A DNA stretch of 16,413 bases, taken from JBLNBU01 sp050260215 (GTDB taxonomy: Bacteria; Pseudomonadota; Alphaproteobacteria; Rhodospirillales; Magnetospirillaceae). The stretch lies in NCBI GenBank assembly GCA_050260215.1, contig JBLNBU010000217.1, positions 1 through 16,413 of the forward strand. Direction: 5' to 3'. A program made the position numbers and the translations under genes. The notes under the pieces are model-generated. The model had not been told where the DNA came from and ran no database searches. It saw only the letters and a program-made list of their open reading frames with translations. This document shows, piece after piece, positions 7,628 through 14,834 of this stretch; within the stretch, counting starts at the first letter, position 1, and every line of letters starts with the position of its first letter.

Positions 7628-7987
7628 ATGGACGAGCTGCGTCGATTCGCCGAAACCACCGTCCGCCGCTGGGTCGGCGCCGGCGCGCTCGCCGTCGCCG
7701 CCGCCGTGGCCCCGCTGATCGACCGTCCCGCCCTGGCCCTGCCGGCGGGCGCCCTGCTGCTCAGCCTGGCCGCCGCGCTGTTGTGGCAGATGTCGCACAT
7801 GTCGGGCGGGTTTTCCGGCGGCCCGGCCTGGCTGCCCATCGAACGCGGCCGCGGCCGCAGCGCACGCGCCGACCTGGATCGCCTGTTCGGCGAGGCACTG
7901 GCCCAGTGGGCCCTGCGCGCCGCCCTGGCCGCCGCATTGGCCTGGGCCGCCGCACTGGGCCGCTGGTGGGGCCTGTGGGGCGGGTGA
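7628..7987 (+). CDS. Small membrane protein of unknown function
   Basis: A 119-residue protein I do not recognise. It has probable membrane helices at about 15-31 (WVGAGALAVAAAVAPLI), 37-54 (ALPAGALLLSLAAALLWQ) and 93-111 (QWALRAALAAALAWAAALG). Between the second and third is a hydrophilic stretch (55-90) with MSGGFSGG, an Arg-rich segment GRGRSAR and an acidic/basic helix ADLDRLFGEA. The C-terminus is Trp/Gly-rich (GRWWGLWGG). ATG 7628 is well supported by an AGGGAGG Shine-Dalgarno about 6 nt upstream. The in-frame upstream extension is Arg/Gly/Pro-rich and not convincing. It is on the same strand as the EF-G-like gene, 126 bp ahead of it, but no functional link is evident. Confidence 0.6.
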   Translation: MDELRRFAETTVRRWVGAGALAVAAAVAPLIDRPALALPAGALLLSLAAALLWQMSHMSGGFSGGPAWLPIERGRGRSARADLDRLFGEALAQWALRAALAAALAWAAALGRWWGLWGG

Positions 7988-8113
7988 ACCACAGGTCTTC
8001 CGCCACGTCCCCCGACGATTCCGCATAGCCGTCCCCCCGGTCATTCCCTCTTGCCAGCCGGTGCGCCAACTGGAACCATGGTTGAAATAGGGCGCCAGAA
8101 CTGGAGGGTTTGA

Positions 8114-10150
8114 ATGACCGGAAAGTCTCCTTCGCAACCCCGTGCCGCGGCCCTTGTCGGGCCCTTCGCCAGCGGCAAGACCAGCCTTCTCGAAGCCCTG
8201 TTGTTCCGCTCGGGCGCCATTGCCCGCCAGGGGCGGATCAAGGACGGCTCGACCGTGGGCGACGCCAGCCCCGAGGCCCGCGCCCGGCAGATGAGCACCG
8301 AGCTCAACATCGCCTCGGCCGAGTACCTGGGCGAGCGTTGGTCGTTCATCGACTGCCCCGGCTCGGTCGAGTTCCAGCAAGAGACCTACAACGCCCTGAT
8401 GGCCGTCGACGCCGCGGTGGTGGTGTGTGAACCCGACCCGGCCCGCGCCGTCATGGTGGCGCCGCTGCTGAAATTCCTGGACGAGCGCAAGATCCCGCAC
8501 CTGCTGTTCATCAACAAGATGGACCAGGGCGGCACCCGCCTACGCGAGACGCTGGAGGCGTTGCAGGCGGTGTCCGACCGCCCGCTGGTGCTGCGCGAAG
8601 TGCCCATCCGCGAGGGCGACACCGTCACCGGCTTCATCGACCTGGTCAGCGAGCGGGCCTACAAGTACCGGCCCGGCCAGACCTCGGACCTGATCAAGAT
8701 GCCCGACGCGGCCAAGTCCGACGAGAAGATGGCCCGCCAGGAGATGCTGGAACGCCTGGCCGACTTCGACGACCACCTGCTGGAAGAGTTGCTCGAGGAC
8801 GTGCAGCCCCCCACCGACGAGGTCTATACCGACTTCGCCAAGGACCTGGCCGAGGACCTGATCGTGCCGGTGTTCTTCGGCTCGGCCGAGGCCGATGCCG
8901 GCATTACCCGGCTGCTCAAGGCGCTGCGCCACGAGGTGCCCGACCCGTCGGTCACCGCCGAGCGCCTGGGCATTTCGGCCCAGGGCGGGCCGCTGGCCCA
9001 GGTGTTCAAGACCGTCCACGCCGCGCATACCGGCAAGCTCAGCTTCGTGCGCGTCTGGCGCGGCGAGTTCACCGATAACCAGACCGTCGACGGCTCGCGC
9101 ATCGGTGGCGTCTATGCCTTGGCCGGCGGCACCCAGTCCAAGCAGCCCAAGGCGGTCGCCGGCGACGTGGTGGCGTTCGGCCGCCTGGATTCGGTCGCCA
9201 CCGGCGCAGTCATCGGCGGGCCCGAGGCGGGCATGGCGCCGTGGCCGGCGCCACTGCCGCCCCTGTTCTCGTTCGCCATCCGCGCCGAGAAGAAGGGCGA
9301 CGACGTCAAGCTGACCGGCGCGCTGGCCAAGCTGGCCGAAGAGGATCCGTCACTGTCGCTGGAGCACCGCGCCGACTTCGGCGAACTGGTCCTGCACGGC
9401 CAGGGCGAGATCCACCTGCAGGTGGCCGGCGACCGGCTGAAGAACCGCTTCAACCTGGCGGTGCTGACCAACAAGCCGACCGTGCCCTACAAGGAGTCGA
9501 TCAAGAAGGCGACCTCGGTGCACGGGCGCCACAAGAAGCAGTCGGGCGGCCACGGCCAGTTCGGCGACGTCCACATCGACATCGGCCCGCTGCCGCGCGG
9601 CTCGGGCTTCGTCTTCGTCGACAAGATCGTCGGCGGCGTCATCCCGCGCCAGTACATCCCGGCGGTCGAGGAAGGCGTACGCGAATACCTGTCGCAAGGG
9701 CCCTACGGCTTCCCGGTGGTCGACATGGCGGTGACGCTGACCGCGGGCTCGTACCACACGGTGGACAGCTCGGACATGGCGTTCAAGACCGCGGCGCGCA
9801 TCGCCATGAGCGAGGGCATGCCCAAATGCGAGCCGGTGCTGCTGGAACCCATCCTGGCGGTCGAGATCTCGGTGCCGTCGGACTTCACCGCCAAGGCCCA
9901 GCGCATCGTCTCGGGCCGGCGCGGCCAAATCCTGGGCTATGACGCCAAGCCCGGCTGGCAGGGCTGGGACACGGTCAACGCCTATCTGCCCCAGGCCGAG
10001 ATGGACGACCTGATCGTCGAACTGCGCTCGCTGACCATGGGTGTGGGCACCTTCTCGTGGAAGTTCGACCACCTGCAGGAAATCACCGGCCGCGTCGCCG
10101 ACAAGGTGGTCGAAGCCCGCAAGGAAGCCCTGGCCGCCCAGCACGGGTAG
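8114..10150 (+). CDS. Elongation factor G-like GTPase (EF-G paralogue with altered switch motifs)
   Basis: A 678-residue translational GTPase with the full EF-G architecture: G domain (about 10-280), domain II (about 295-370), domain III (about 385-465, LSLEHRADFGELVLHGQGEIHLQV), domain IV (about 470-590, including KKQSGGHGQFGDVHI) and domain V (about 590-670, EPVLLEPILAVEISVPSDF...GRRGQILG). The P-loop is GPFASGKTS (16-24) and the G4 motif is NKMD (134-137). It differs from true EF-G in the switches: the RGITI of switch I reads RQMST (58-62), and the G3 motif DTPGH reads DCPGS (80-84), so the His that positions the hydrolytic water in EF-G is Ser. It belongs to the EF-G2-like paralogue group common in alphaproteobacteria, whose function is not established. 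There are no rpsL/rpsG/tuf neighbours, confirming it is not the housekeeping fusA. ATG 8114 has a GGAGG Shine-Dalgarno. Confidence 0.85.
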   Translation: MTGKSPSQPRAAALVGPFASGKTSLLEALLFRSGAIARQGRIKDGSTVGDASPEARARQMSTELNIASAEYLGERWSFIDCPGSVEFQQETYNALMAVDAAVVVCEPDPARAVMVAPLLKFLDERKIPHLLFINKMDQGGTRLRETLEALQAVSDRPLVLREVPIREGDTVTGFIDLVSERAYKYRPGQTSDLIKMPDAAKSDEKMARQEMLERLADFDDHLLEELLEDVQPPTDEVYTDFAKDLAEDLIVPVFFGSAEADAGITRLLKALRHEVPDPSVTAERLGISAQGGPLAQVFKTVHAAHTGKLSFVRVWRGEFTDNQTVDGSRIGGVYALAGGTQSKQPKAVAGDVVAFGRLDSVATGAVIGGPEAGMAPWPAPLPPLFSFAIRAEKKGDDVKLTGALAKLAEEDPSLSLEHRADFGELVLHGQGEIHLQVAGDRLKNRFNLAVLTNKPTVPYKESIKKATSVHGRHKKQSGGHGQFGDVHIDIGPLPRGSGFVFVDKIVGGVIPRQYIPAVEEGVREYLSQGPYGFPVVDMAVTLTAGSYHTVDSSDMAFKTAARIAMSEGMPKCEPVLLEPILAVEISVPSDFTAKAQRIVSGRRGQILGYDAKPGWQGWDTVNAYLPQAEMDDLIVELRSLTMGVGTFSWKFDHLQEITGRVADKVVEARKEALAAQHG

Positions 10151-10174
10151 TCGAGGCTTCACGGCTTTCGTCGT

Positions 10175-10195
10175 CCCCCGGGCATGACCCGGGGG
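10175..10195 (+). terminator. Hairpin after the EF-G-like gene (terminator or dispersed palindrome)
   Basis: CCCCCGGG (10175-10182) and CCCGGGGG (10188-10195) make an 8-bp GC stem with a CATGA loop, 25 bp after the stop. There is no T-run, so it is not a textbook intrinsic terminator. The wider context CGTC-CCCCGGG-ATGA-CCCGGGG-TGACG also resembles a dispersed palindromic repeat of alphaproteobacterial intergenic regions. It may do both jobs. Confidence 0.5.
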
Positions 10196-10265
10196 TGACG
10201 CCTGCCGGGTGGGCCCCTCCTTACTTGAACGCCTTACCCCGCCAGCAGCACTGGCCCGCGCCATC

Positions 10266-10314
10266 GGGCCTCCCATATCCCGGCTCTCGCCCAAGAGCGG
10301 AAAAGGGGAGGCCC
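10266..10314 (+). promoter_or_regulatory. Leader hairpin that would sequester the EncFtn ribosome-binding site
   Basis: GGGCCTCCC (10266-10274) is the exact complement of GGGAGGCCC (10306-10314), and the latter contains most of the GGGGAGG Shine-Dalgarno (10305-10311) of the EncFtn gene, whose ATG begins at 10316. Inside the 31-nt loop is a second helix, CC-G-GCTCT (10280-10287) with AGAGCGG (10294-10300), with one bulged G, separated from the outer stem by an internal loop of five bases on each side. The two stems would stack as one long hairpin ending one base before the start codon. The structure is predicted from sequence only; regulation of translation is inferred. Confidence 0.55.
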
Positions 10315-10315
10315 C

Positions 10316-10678
10316 ATGGCCGAGGAGTGGCATGCGCCGTACGACCGCTTGAGCCGCACCACCGTCACCCGCCACCAGGCGCTGCGCTCGCTGATGGAGG
10401 AGCTGGAGGCGGTCGACTGGTACCAGCAGCGGGCCGACGACTGCTCCGACGCCGAGTTGCGCTCGGTGCTGCTGCACAACATGCGCGAAGAGATCGAGCA
10501 CGCCAGCATGGTGCTGGAATGGCTGCGCCGCTCGGACCCCGATTTCGGCCGCACCTTCGACGTCTACCTGTATTCCAAGGGCCCCATCGTCGAGGTCGAG
10601 GAGGCGGCCGAGAAGTCCGGCGCCGCCCCGCCCACGCCGGCGCCGCCCACCTTCACCGTCGGGAGCCTGAAGCCATGA
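10316..10678 (+). CDS. Encapsulated ferritin-like protein (EncFtn), encapsulin cargo
   Basis: A 120-residue ferroxidase of the encapsulated-ferritin family. These proteins form a decamer ring with ferritin-like sites at subunit interfaces, oxidise Fe(II), and pass iron into an encapsulin shell for storage. The two-helix core is clear: RHQALRSLMEELEAVDWYQQR (20-39) and HNMREEIEHASMVLEWLRR (54-72). The residues corresponding to the R. rubrum ferroxidase ligands Glu32, Glu62 and His65 are present here as Glu29, Glu59 and His62, with Trp35-Tyr36 also conserved. After a third short helix (KGPIVEVEEAAEK) comes a flexible Ala/Pro linker (102-111) and a terminal TFTVGSLKP, matching the encapsulin loading-peptide pattern (L/F-T-V-G-S-L). 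ATG 10316 has a GGGGAGG site 4 nt upstream. The stop overlaps the shell gene start (ATGA), the standard cargo-then-shell order. Confidence 0.92.
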   Translation: MAEEWHAPYDRLSRTTVTRHQALRSLMEELEAVDWYQQRADDCSDAELRSVLLHNMREEIEHASMVLEWLRRSDPDFGRTFDVYLYSKGPIVEVEEAAEKSGAAPPTPAPPTFTVGSLKP

Positions 10679-11481
10679 GCGCGCTGGACCGCGAGCGCGC
10701 CCCCTTCCCGGCCGGGGTGTGGCAGGCCATCGACGCGGCGGCCGCCGCCGCGGCACGCACCATGCTGACCGCACGCCGATTCCTGGATGTCGAAGGCCCC
10801 TTCGGCCTGGGGCTGACCACCATCGAGGGCGGCGGCGACCGCCGCCATGGCCCCGAAGGCGACGACGCGGTGGCCGTCATGGGCCGCGCCGTGCCGGTGC
10901 CCATGCTGTGGCGGTCGTTCCCGCTGTCCCTGCGCCGGCTGTCGGCGCATCTGGAACACGGCCAGCCGCTGGACCTGACTGCGGTGGACAACGCCGCCGA
11001 GGCGGTGGCGCGGCTGGAAGACCGGCTGGTCTATTACGGCGACCCGTCGGCGGGACTGCTGGGGCTCTTGGGCGCGCCGGGCGGCACCGAGATCCGCGGT
11101 GGCGACTGGGCGCGGGTGGACGAGGCGCTGAGGGACGTGCTGGCCGCGGTCACCGCGCTCGACGAGGCGGGCTTTCGCGGCCCCTATGCCCTGGTCGCGG
11201 CGCCGGCCCTCTACAACGGGCTGTTCCGGCGCTACGCAGACTCCGATCTGCTGCAGGTCGAGCACCTGGGACGGCTGTGCACGCTGGGCATCTTCAAGGC
11301 GCCCATCGACGGCGCCGCGGTGGTCGATCCCCGCGTCGGCCGCCTGGTCATCGGCCAGGACCTGATGGCGGGCTTTGCCTGGTCCGACGGGGTGCAGGCG
11401 CGCCTGTACCTGTCGGAATCCCTGGTGCTGCGCTTCGATGATCCGGCCGCGGTATGCCGGATCGCTCTGGGCGGGGGCTAG
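10675..11481 (+). CDS. Encapsulin shell protein (family 1, HK97 fold)
   Basis: A 268-residue family 1 encapsulin, matching the usual 265-280 length; it self-assembles into an icosahedral protein shell. Family landmarks in order: RERAPFPAGVWQAIDAAA (N-terminal helix that binds the cargo loading peptide), ARRFLDVEGPFG (cf. GRKFVDVEGPYG in Thermotoga), RSFPLSLRRLSAHLEHGQPLDLTAV (E-loop/P-domain region), AEAVARLEDRLVYYGD (spine helix), GPYALVAAPALYNGL and LVIGQDLMAGFAWSDG...RLYLSESLVLRF (A-domain and C-terminal strand). Older annotations call this family linocin M18/bacteriocin, which is misleading. ATG 10675 overlaps the cargo stop by 4 bp. Its Shine-Dalgarno GGGAG (10661-10665) lies inside the cargo's loading-peptide codons. 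Its stop overlaps that of the convergent kup gene. Confidence 0.93.
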   Translation: MSALDRERAPFPAGVWQAIDAAAAAAARTMLTARRFLDVEGPFGLGLTTIEGGGDRRHGPEGDDAVAVMGRAVPVPMLWRSFPLSLRRLSAHLEHGQPLDLTAVDNAAEAVARLEDRLVYYGDPSAGLLGLLGAPGGTEIRGGDWARVDEALRDVLAAVTALDEAGFRGPYALVAAPALYNGLFRRYADSDLLQVEHLGRLCTLGIFKAPIDGAAVVDPRVGRLVIGQDLMAGFAWSDGVQARLYLSESLVLRFDDPAAVCRIALGGG

Positions 11482-13373
11482 ATCTCGACCTGGCTGCCCA
11501 GTTCGACCACCCGGTTGCTGGGCAGGTGGAAGAAGTCCATGGCGCTGGTGGCCATGCGCGACAGGATGGCGAACAGGTGCTCGCGCCAGATGGCCATGCC
11601 CGGCGTGCTGGACGGGATCAGGGTCTCGCGCGACAGGAAGTAGCTGATGGACATGGGCTCGTAGAAGAAGCCCAGCTGGTCGGTGCGGGCCTGGGCCAGC
11701 GCCTTGGGGATGTTGGGATCCTCCATGAAGCCGTAGCGCAGGACCACGCGATGGAAATTGGAGGCCAGCGGGATGGATTCGATGCGCCGCTCGGGCAGGA
11801 CGAAGGGAACCTCCTCGACCATCACCGTCAGCAGCACCACCCGCTCGTGCAGTACCTTGTTGTGCTTGAGGTTATGCAGCAGCGCCAGCGGAATGCCCTC
11901 GGAGGTGCCGGTCAGGAACATGGCGGTGCCGGGCACGCGGGCGACCCGCTCCGAAACGCTTTCCAGGAAGGTGTCGACCGGCAGCGCCTCGGCGCGCAGG
12001 CGGTTCATCAGCAGCATGCGGCCGCGCTTCCACGTGGTCAGCACCAGGAAGGCGACGCAGCCGATGGCCAGCGGGAACCAGCCGCCGTGCAGGATCTTGG
12101 TCGAGTTGGCGAAGAAGAACGCCAGGTCGAGGACCAGGAACACGCCCACCAGGGTGAACACCTTGCGCTTGCTCCAGCCCCACAGCAGGAACATCACCAT
12201 GGTGATCAGCAGCGCGTCGATGACCATGGTGCCGGTCACCGCGGTGCCGTAGGCCGAGGCCAGGTTGGTCGAACTGCGGAACCCCAGCACCAGCGCCATG
12301 ACGAACACCATCAGCGTCCAGTTCAGGAAGGGGATGTAGATCTGGCCGATCTCCTTCTCCGAGGTGTGGATGATGGTCATGCGCGGCAGGTAGCCCAGCT
12401 GGATGGCCTGGCGGGTCACCGAGAAGGCGCCCGAGATCACCGCCTGGCTGGCAATCACGGTGGCGGCGGTGGCCAACAGCAGCATGGGGATGCCGGCCCA
12501 GTCGGGGGCCAAGCGGAAGAACGGGTTCTCGATGGCCTCGGGATTGGTCAGCAGCAGCGCGCCCTGGCCGAAATAGTTGAGCACCAGCGCCGGCAGCACG
12601 AACAGGTACCAGGCCAGCCGGATGGGAATGCGGCCGAAATGGCCCATGTCGGCGTAGAGGGCCTCGGCACCGGTCACCGCCAGCACCACCGAGCCCAGCG
12701 CCAGGAAGGCGGTGACGCCGTTCTCGACGACGAACATCAGGGCGAAATGGGGGCTGAGCGCCGCCAGCACATGCGGAGCCATGGCGATGTTCTTGATCCC
12801 GAACACCGCAAGGGTGCCGAACCACACCAGCATGATCGGGCCGAACAGCCGGCCCACCGCCTCGGTGCCGTGGCGCTGGATGAAGAACAGGGCCAGGAGG
12901 ATGGCCATGGTCAGCGGCACCACGTAGCTTTCCAGCTTGGGCGCCACCACCTGCAGGCCTTCGACCGCCGACAGCACCGAGATGGCCGGGGTGATCATGG
13001 AGTCGCCATAGAACAGCGCCGCGGCGAAGATGCCCAGCGCACCCACCATGGCGGTCAGGCCGGGCCGGCCGACGGCTGCGCGGCTGACCAGGGCCAACAG
13101 GGCCAGGCTGCCGCCCTCGCCCTTGTTGTCGGCGCGCATGATGACGATGACGTACTTGATCGACACCACCACCATGATCGACCAGAACACCAGCGACAGC
13201 ACGCCGTAGACATGCGGCTTGTCGAGCGCCAGCGGATGCGGCCCGGCGAAGGTTTCCTTCATGGCGTAGAGCGGGCTGGTACCGATGTCGCCGAACACCA
13301 CCCCGATGGCGGCCAGCATCAGTGCGGGCACGTTTCGGCTGTGGCCGTGATGGCCCTCGGGCTGTGCATCCAT
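11478..13373 (-). CDS. kup: Low-affinity potassium transport system protein Kup
   Basis: A 631-residue potassium uptake permease, probably K+/H+ symport, in the inner membrane (E. coli Kup is 622). The N-terminal signature VVFGDIGTSPLYAMKE (25-40) opens a run of about 12 hydrophobic segments through about residue 450, including ALFYGDSMITPAISVLSAVEG and SAYGTAVTGTMVIDALLI. The C-terminal ~180 residues are the soluble domain. The frame stays open well upstream, but that part is the antisense of the phosphatase gene and must be excluded. I chose ATG 13373 (MDAQPEGHHGHSRN). ATG 13418 would add MGRHRHSDSGDQSLD, but a TTGACT -35-like element at 13435-13430 suggests transcription starts near or past it. 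The -10 is weak. Convergent with encapsulin (4-bp overlap) and divergent from the phosphatase gene. Confidence 0.92.
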   Translation of the reverse strand: MDAQPEGHHGHSRNVPALMLAAIGVVFGDIGTSPLYAMKETFAGPHPLALDKPHVYGVLSLVFWSIMVVVSIKYVIVIMRADNKGEGGSLALLALVSRAAVGRPGLTAMVGALGIFAAALFYGDSMITPAISVLSAVEGLQVVAPKLESYVVPLTMAILLALFFIQRHGTEAVGRLFGPIMLVWFGTLAVFGIKNIAMAPHVLAALSPHFALMFVVENGVTAFLALGSVVLAVTGAEALYADMGHFGRIPIRLAWYLFVLPALVLNYFGQGALLLTNPEAIENPFFRLAPDWAGIPMLLLATAATVIASQAVISGAFSVTRQAIQLGYLPRMTIIHTSEKEIGQIYIPFLNWTLMVFVMALVLGFRSSTNLASAYGTAVTGTMVIDALLITMVMFLLWGWSKRKVFTLVGVFLVLDLAFFFANSTKILHGGWFPLAIGCVAFLVLTTWKRGRMLLMNRLRAEALPVDTFLESVSERVARVPGTAMFLTGTSEGIPLALLHNLKHNKVLHERVVLLTVMVEEVPFVLPERRIESIPLASNFHRVVLRYGFMEDPNIPKALAQARTDQLGFFYEPMSISYFLSRETLIPSSTPGMAIWREHLFAILSRMATSAMDFFHLPSNRVVELGSQVEI

Positions 13374-13487
13374 GTCCAGGCTCTGATCCCCACTGTCGGA
13401 GTGCCTATGCCTACCCATACCGGCGGCAGAGTCAAGCGGCGAGAAGCTTGCTGACGAAAGCAGGCACGACTCGGCCCGCCGTATGGC

Positions 13488-13493
13488 TATAAT
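13488..13493 (+). promoter_or_regulatory. -10 element for the phosphatase/kinase operon
   Basis: A perfect TATAAT stands 31 bp before the GTG start of the phosphatase gene, placing transcription start near 13500. No good -35 is found 16-18 bp upstream (the bases there are around CACGAC), so an activator or another contact may be needed. Confidence 0.5.
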
Positions 13494-13523
13494 CGCCGCG
13501 CCACCAAAAGGGGGACACGTTCC

Positions 13524-13997
13524 GTGGTCAAGGTCCTGTTTGTTTGCACCGGCAACATCTGCCGTTCGCCCACCGCCGAGGGTGTCTTTCGTGCCCTGGT
13601 CGAGCGCGAGGGCCTGGGCGGGGTGATCGGCGTCGATTCCGCCGCCACCCACGGCTACCACGTGGGCGAGCCGCCCGACCCGCGCACCTGCGAGGCGGCC
13701 GGCCGGCGCGGCGTCGACCTGACGTGCCAGCGCGCCCGCCAGGTGTCGAAGGCCGACTTCGACGCCTTCGACCTGGTGCTGGCCATGGACCGCGGCCACC
13801 ACGGCATCTTGTCGCGCCTGTGCCCGCCGGGGCGCGAGGGCCGGCTGCACCTGTTCCTGTCCTTTGCCCCGGAGTCCGGCGCGCTCGACGTGCCCGACCC
13901 CTACTATGGCGGGCCGCAGGGCTTCGAGACCGTTCTCGACCTGATCGAGGCGGGCTCGGCCGGCCTGCTCGCCCACATCCGCCGGGAGATGCTGTGA
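13524..13997 (+). CDS. Low-molecular-weight protein-tyrosine phosphatase family protein
   Basis: A 157-residue LMW-PTP, full length for the family. The phosphate-binding loop VCTGNICRS (C8, R14, S15; pattern CX5RS) is at the N-terminus and the general acid sits in VPDPYYGG (D125), so both catalytic elements are intact. LMW-PTPs remove phosphate from phosphotyrosine, but some members, including human ACP1, also dephosphorylate protein-bound ribulosamine 5-phosphate. The next gene is a fructosamine-kinase homologue overlapping by 4 bp (GTGA), which favours the sugar-amine role here. No tyrosine kinase or exopolysaccharide gene, the usual partners of Wzb/Ptp types, is nearby. The start is GTG 13524, giving MVKVLFVCTGN as in family members, with GGGGG 13510-13514 as a possible Shine-Dalgarno. 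Confidence 0.9.
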   Translation: MVKVLFVCTGNICRSPTAEGVFRALVEREGLGGVIGVDSAATHGYHVGEPPDPRTCEAAGRRGVDLTCQRARQVSKADFDAFDLVLAMDRGHHGILSRLCPPGREGRLHLFLSFAPESGALDVPDPYYGGPQGFETVLDLIEAGSAGLLAHIRREML

Positions 13998-14833
13998 CCC
14001 TTGCCGATGCCGTGTTGCGCCTGACCGGGCGCAAGGTTGCCGGTACCCAGCCGCTGTCCGGGGGCTGCGTCGGCGAGGTGCGGCTGGTGAAACTCGCCGA
14101 CGGCGGCCGGGTGGTGGCCAAGCTCGGGCCGGGGCTGGAACCCGAGGCGTGGATGCTGCGCCGCCTGGCCGGCTGCTCGCGCCTGCCGGTGCCCGACGTC
14201 ATCCACGGCGACGACGACCTGATCCTGATGACCTATGTGGAAGCCGGCGGCTCCCTTGACGGGCCGGCGCAGGAACACGCCGCCGAGCTTCTGGCCGACC
14301 TGCACGGGGTGACCTGGCACTCGTTCGGCCTGGAGCGCGACACCCTGATCGGCGGCCTTGCCCAGCCCAACCCGCAAACGCCGCGCTGGTTGGATTTCTG
14401 GCGCGACCACCGGCTGCTGTACATGGCCGGCCAGTGCCTGGCGGCCGGCCGGCTGCCGGGCGAGGTCATGGATCGCGTCGAGCGCCTGGCTGCCCGGCTG
14501 GGCGACTGGATCGACGAGCCCCGGCACCCCGGCCTGGTCCACGGCGACGCCTGGGCCGGCAACGTGCTGTGCCGGGCCGGTCGGGTGGCGGCGTTCATCG
14601 ACCCGGCCATCTATTTCGCCGATCCCGAGGTGGAACTGGCCTTCGGCACCATTTTCGGCACCTTCGACCAGCGCTTCTACGCACGCTACGACGAGATCCG
14701 CGGCATCCGCCCCGGCTTCTGGGAGGCACGCTGCCCGCTTTACACCCTGTGGCCGCTGCTGGTGCACGTGCGCCTGTTCGGCGGCAGCTACCTGGCCGGG
14801 GTCGAGCGGGTGATCGACCGCTTCCTGGGCTAG
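13994..14833 (+). CDS. Fructosamine/ribulosamine kinase family protein
   Basis: A 279-residue member of the fructosamine-3-kinase family (APH-like kinase fold). Bacterial members often prefer ribulosamines and erythrulosamines; they phosphorylate the sugar O-3 so that the adduct falls off the protein amine spontaneously. Visible motifs: a nucleotide-binding segment LSGGCVGEVRLVKL (21-34), the ATP-contacting Lys in RVVAKLG (K43), the Brenner-type catalytic loop HGDAWAGN (183-190, D185 and N190), and the metal-binding Asp in FIDPAIYFADPEVELAF (D203), which closely follows the family pattern DPA-Y--D-E-ELA. The start is GTG 13994, overlapping the phosphatase stop, with GGGAG (13984-13988) at a good distance. 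The stop is one base from that of the convergent USP gene. Confidence 0.88.
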   Translation: MTLADAVLRLTGRKVAGTQPLSGGCVGEVRLVKLADGGRVVAKLGPGLEPEAWMLRRLAGCSRLPVPDVIHGDDDLILMTYVEAGGSLDGPAQEHAAELLADLHGVTWHSFGLERDTLIGGLAQPNPQTPRWLDFWRDHRLLYMAGQCLAAGRLPGEVMDRVERLAARLGDWIDEPRHPGLVHGDAWAGNVLCRAGRVAAFIDPAIYFADPEVELAFGTIFGTFDQRFYARYDEIRGIRPGFWEARCPLYTLWPLLVHVRLFGGSYLAGVERVIDRFLG

Positions 14834-14834
14834 C

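Noticed and set aside
10675..11481. Encapsulin read as a prophage capsid or a bacteriocin (linocin) gene
   Set aside because: No other phage genes are present, and the overlapping ferritin-like cargo with a loading peptide identifies a nanocompartment.
11454..13454. A 666-codon open frame on the plus strand antisense to kup
   Set aside because: Its product is His/Gln/Asp-rich and lacks any domain. It mirrors the kup codons, a known effect of high GC with strong third-position bias.
13374..13976. N-terminal extension of kup to about 832 residues
   Set aside because: The extra part is antisense to the intact phosphatase gene, has no Kup similarity, and Kup proteins are about 620-640 residues long.
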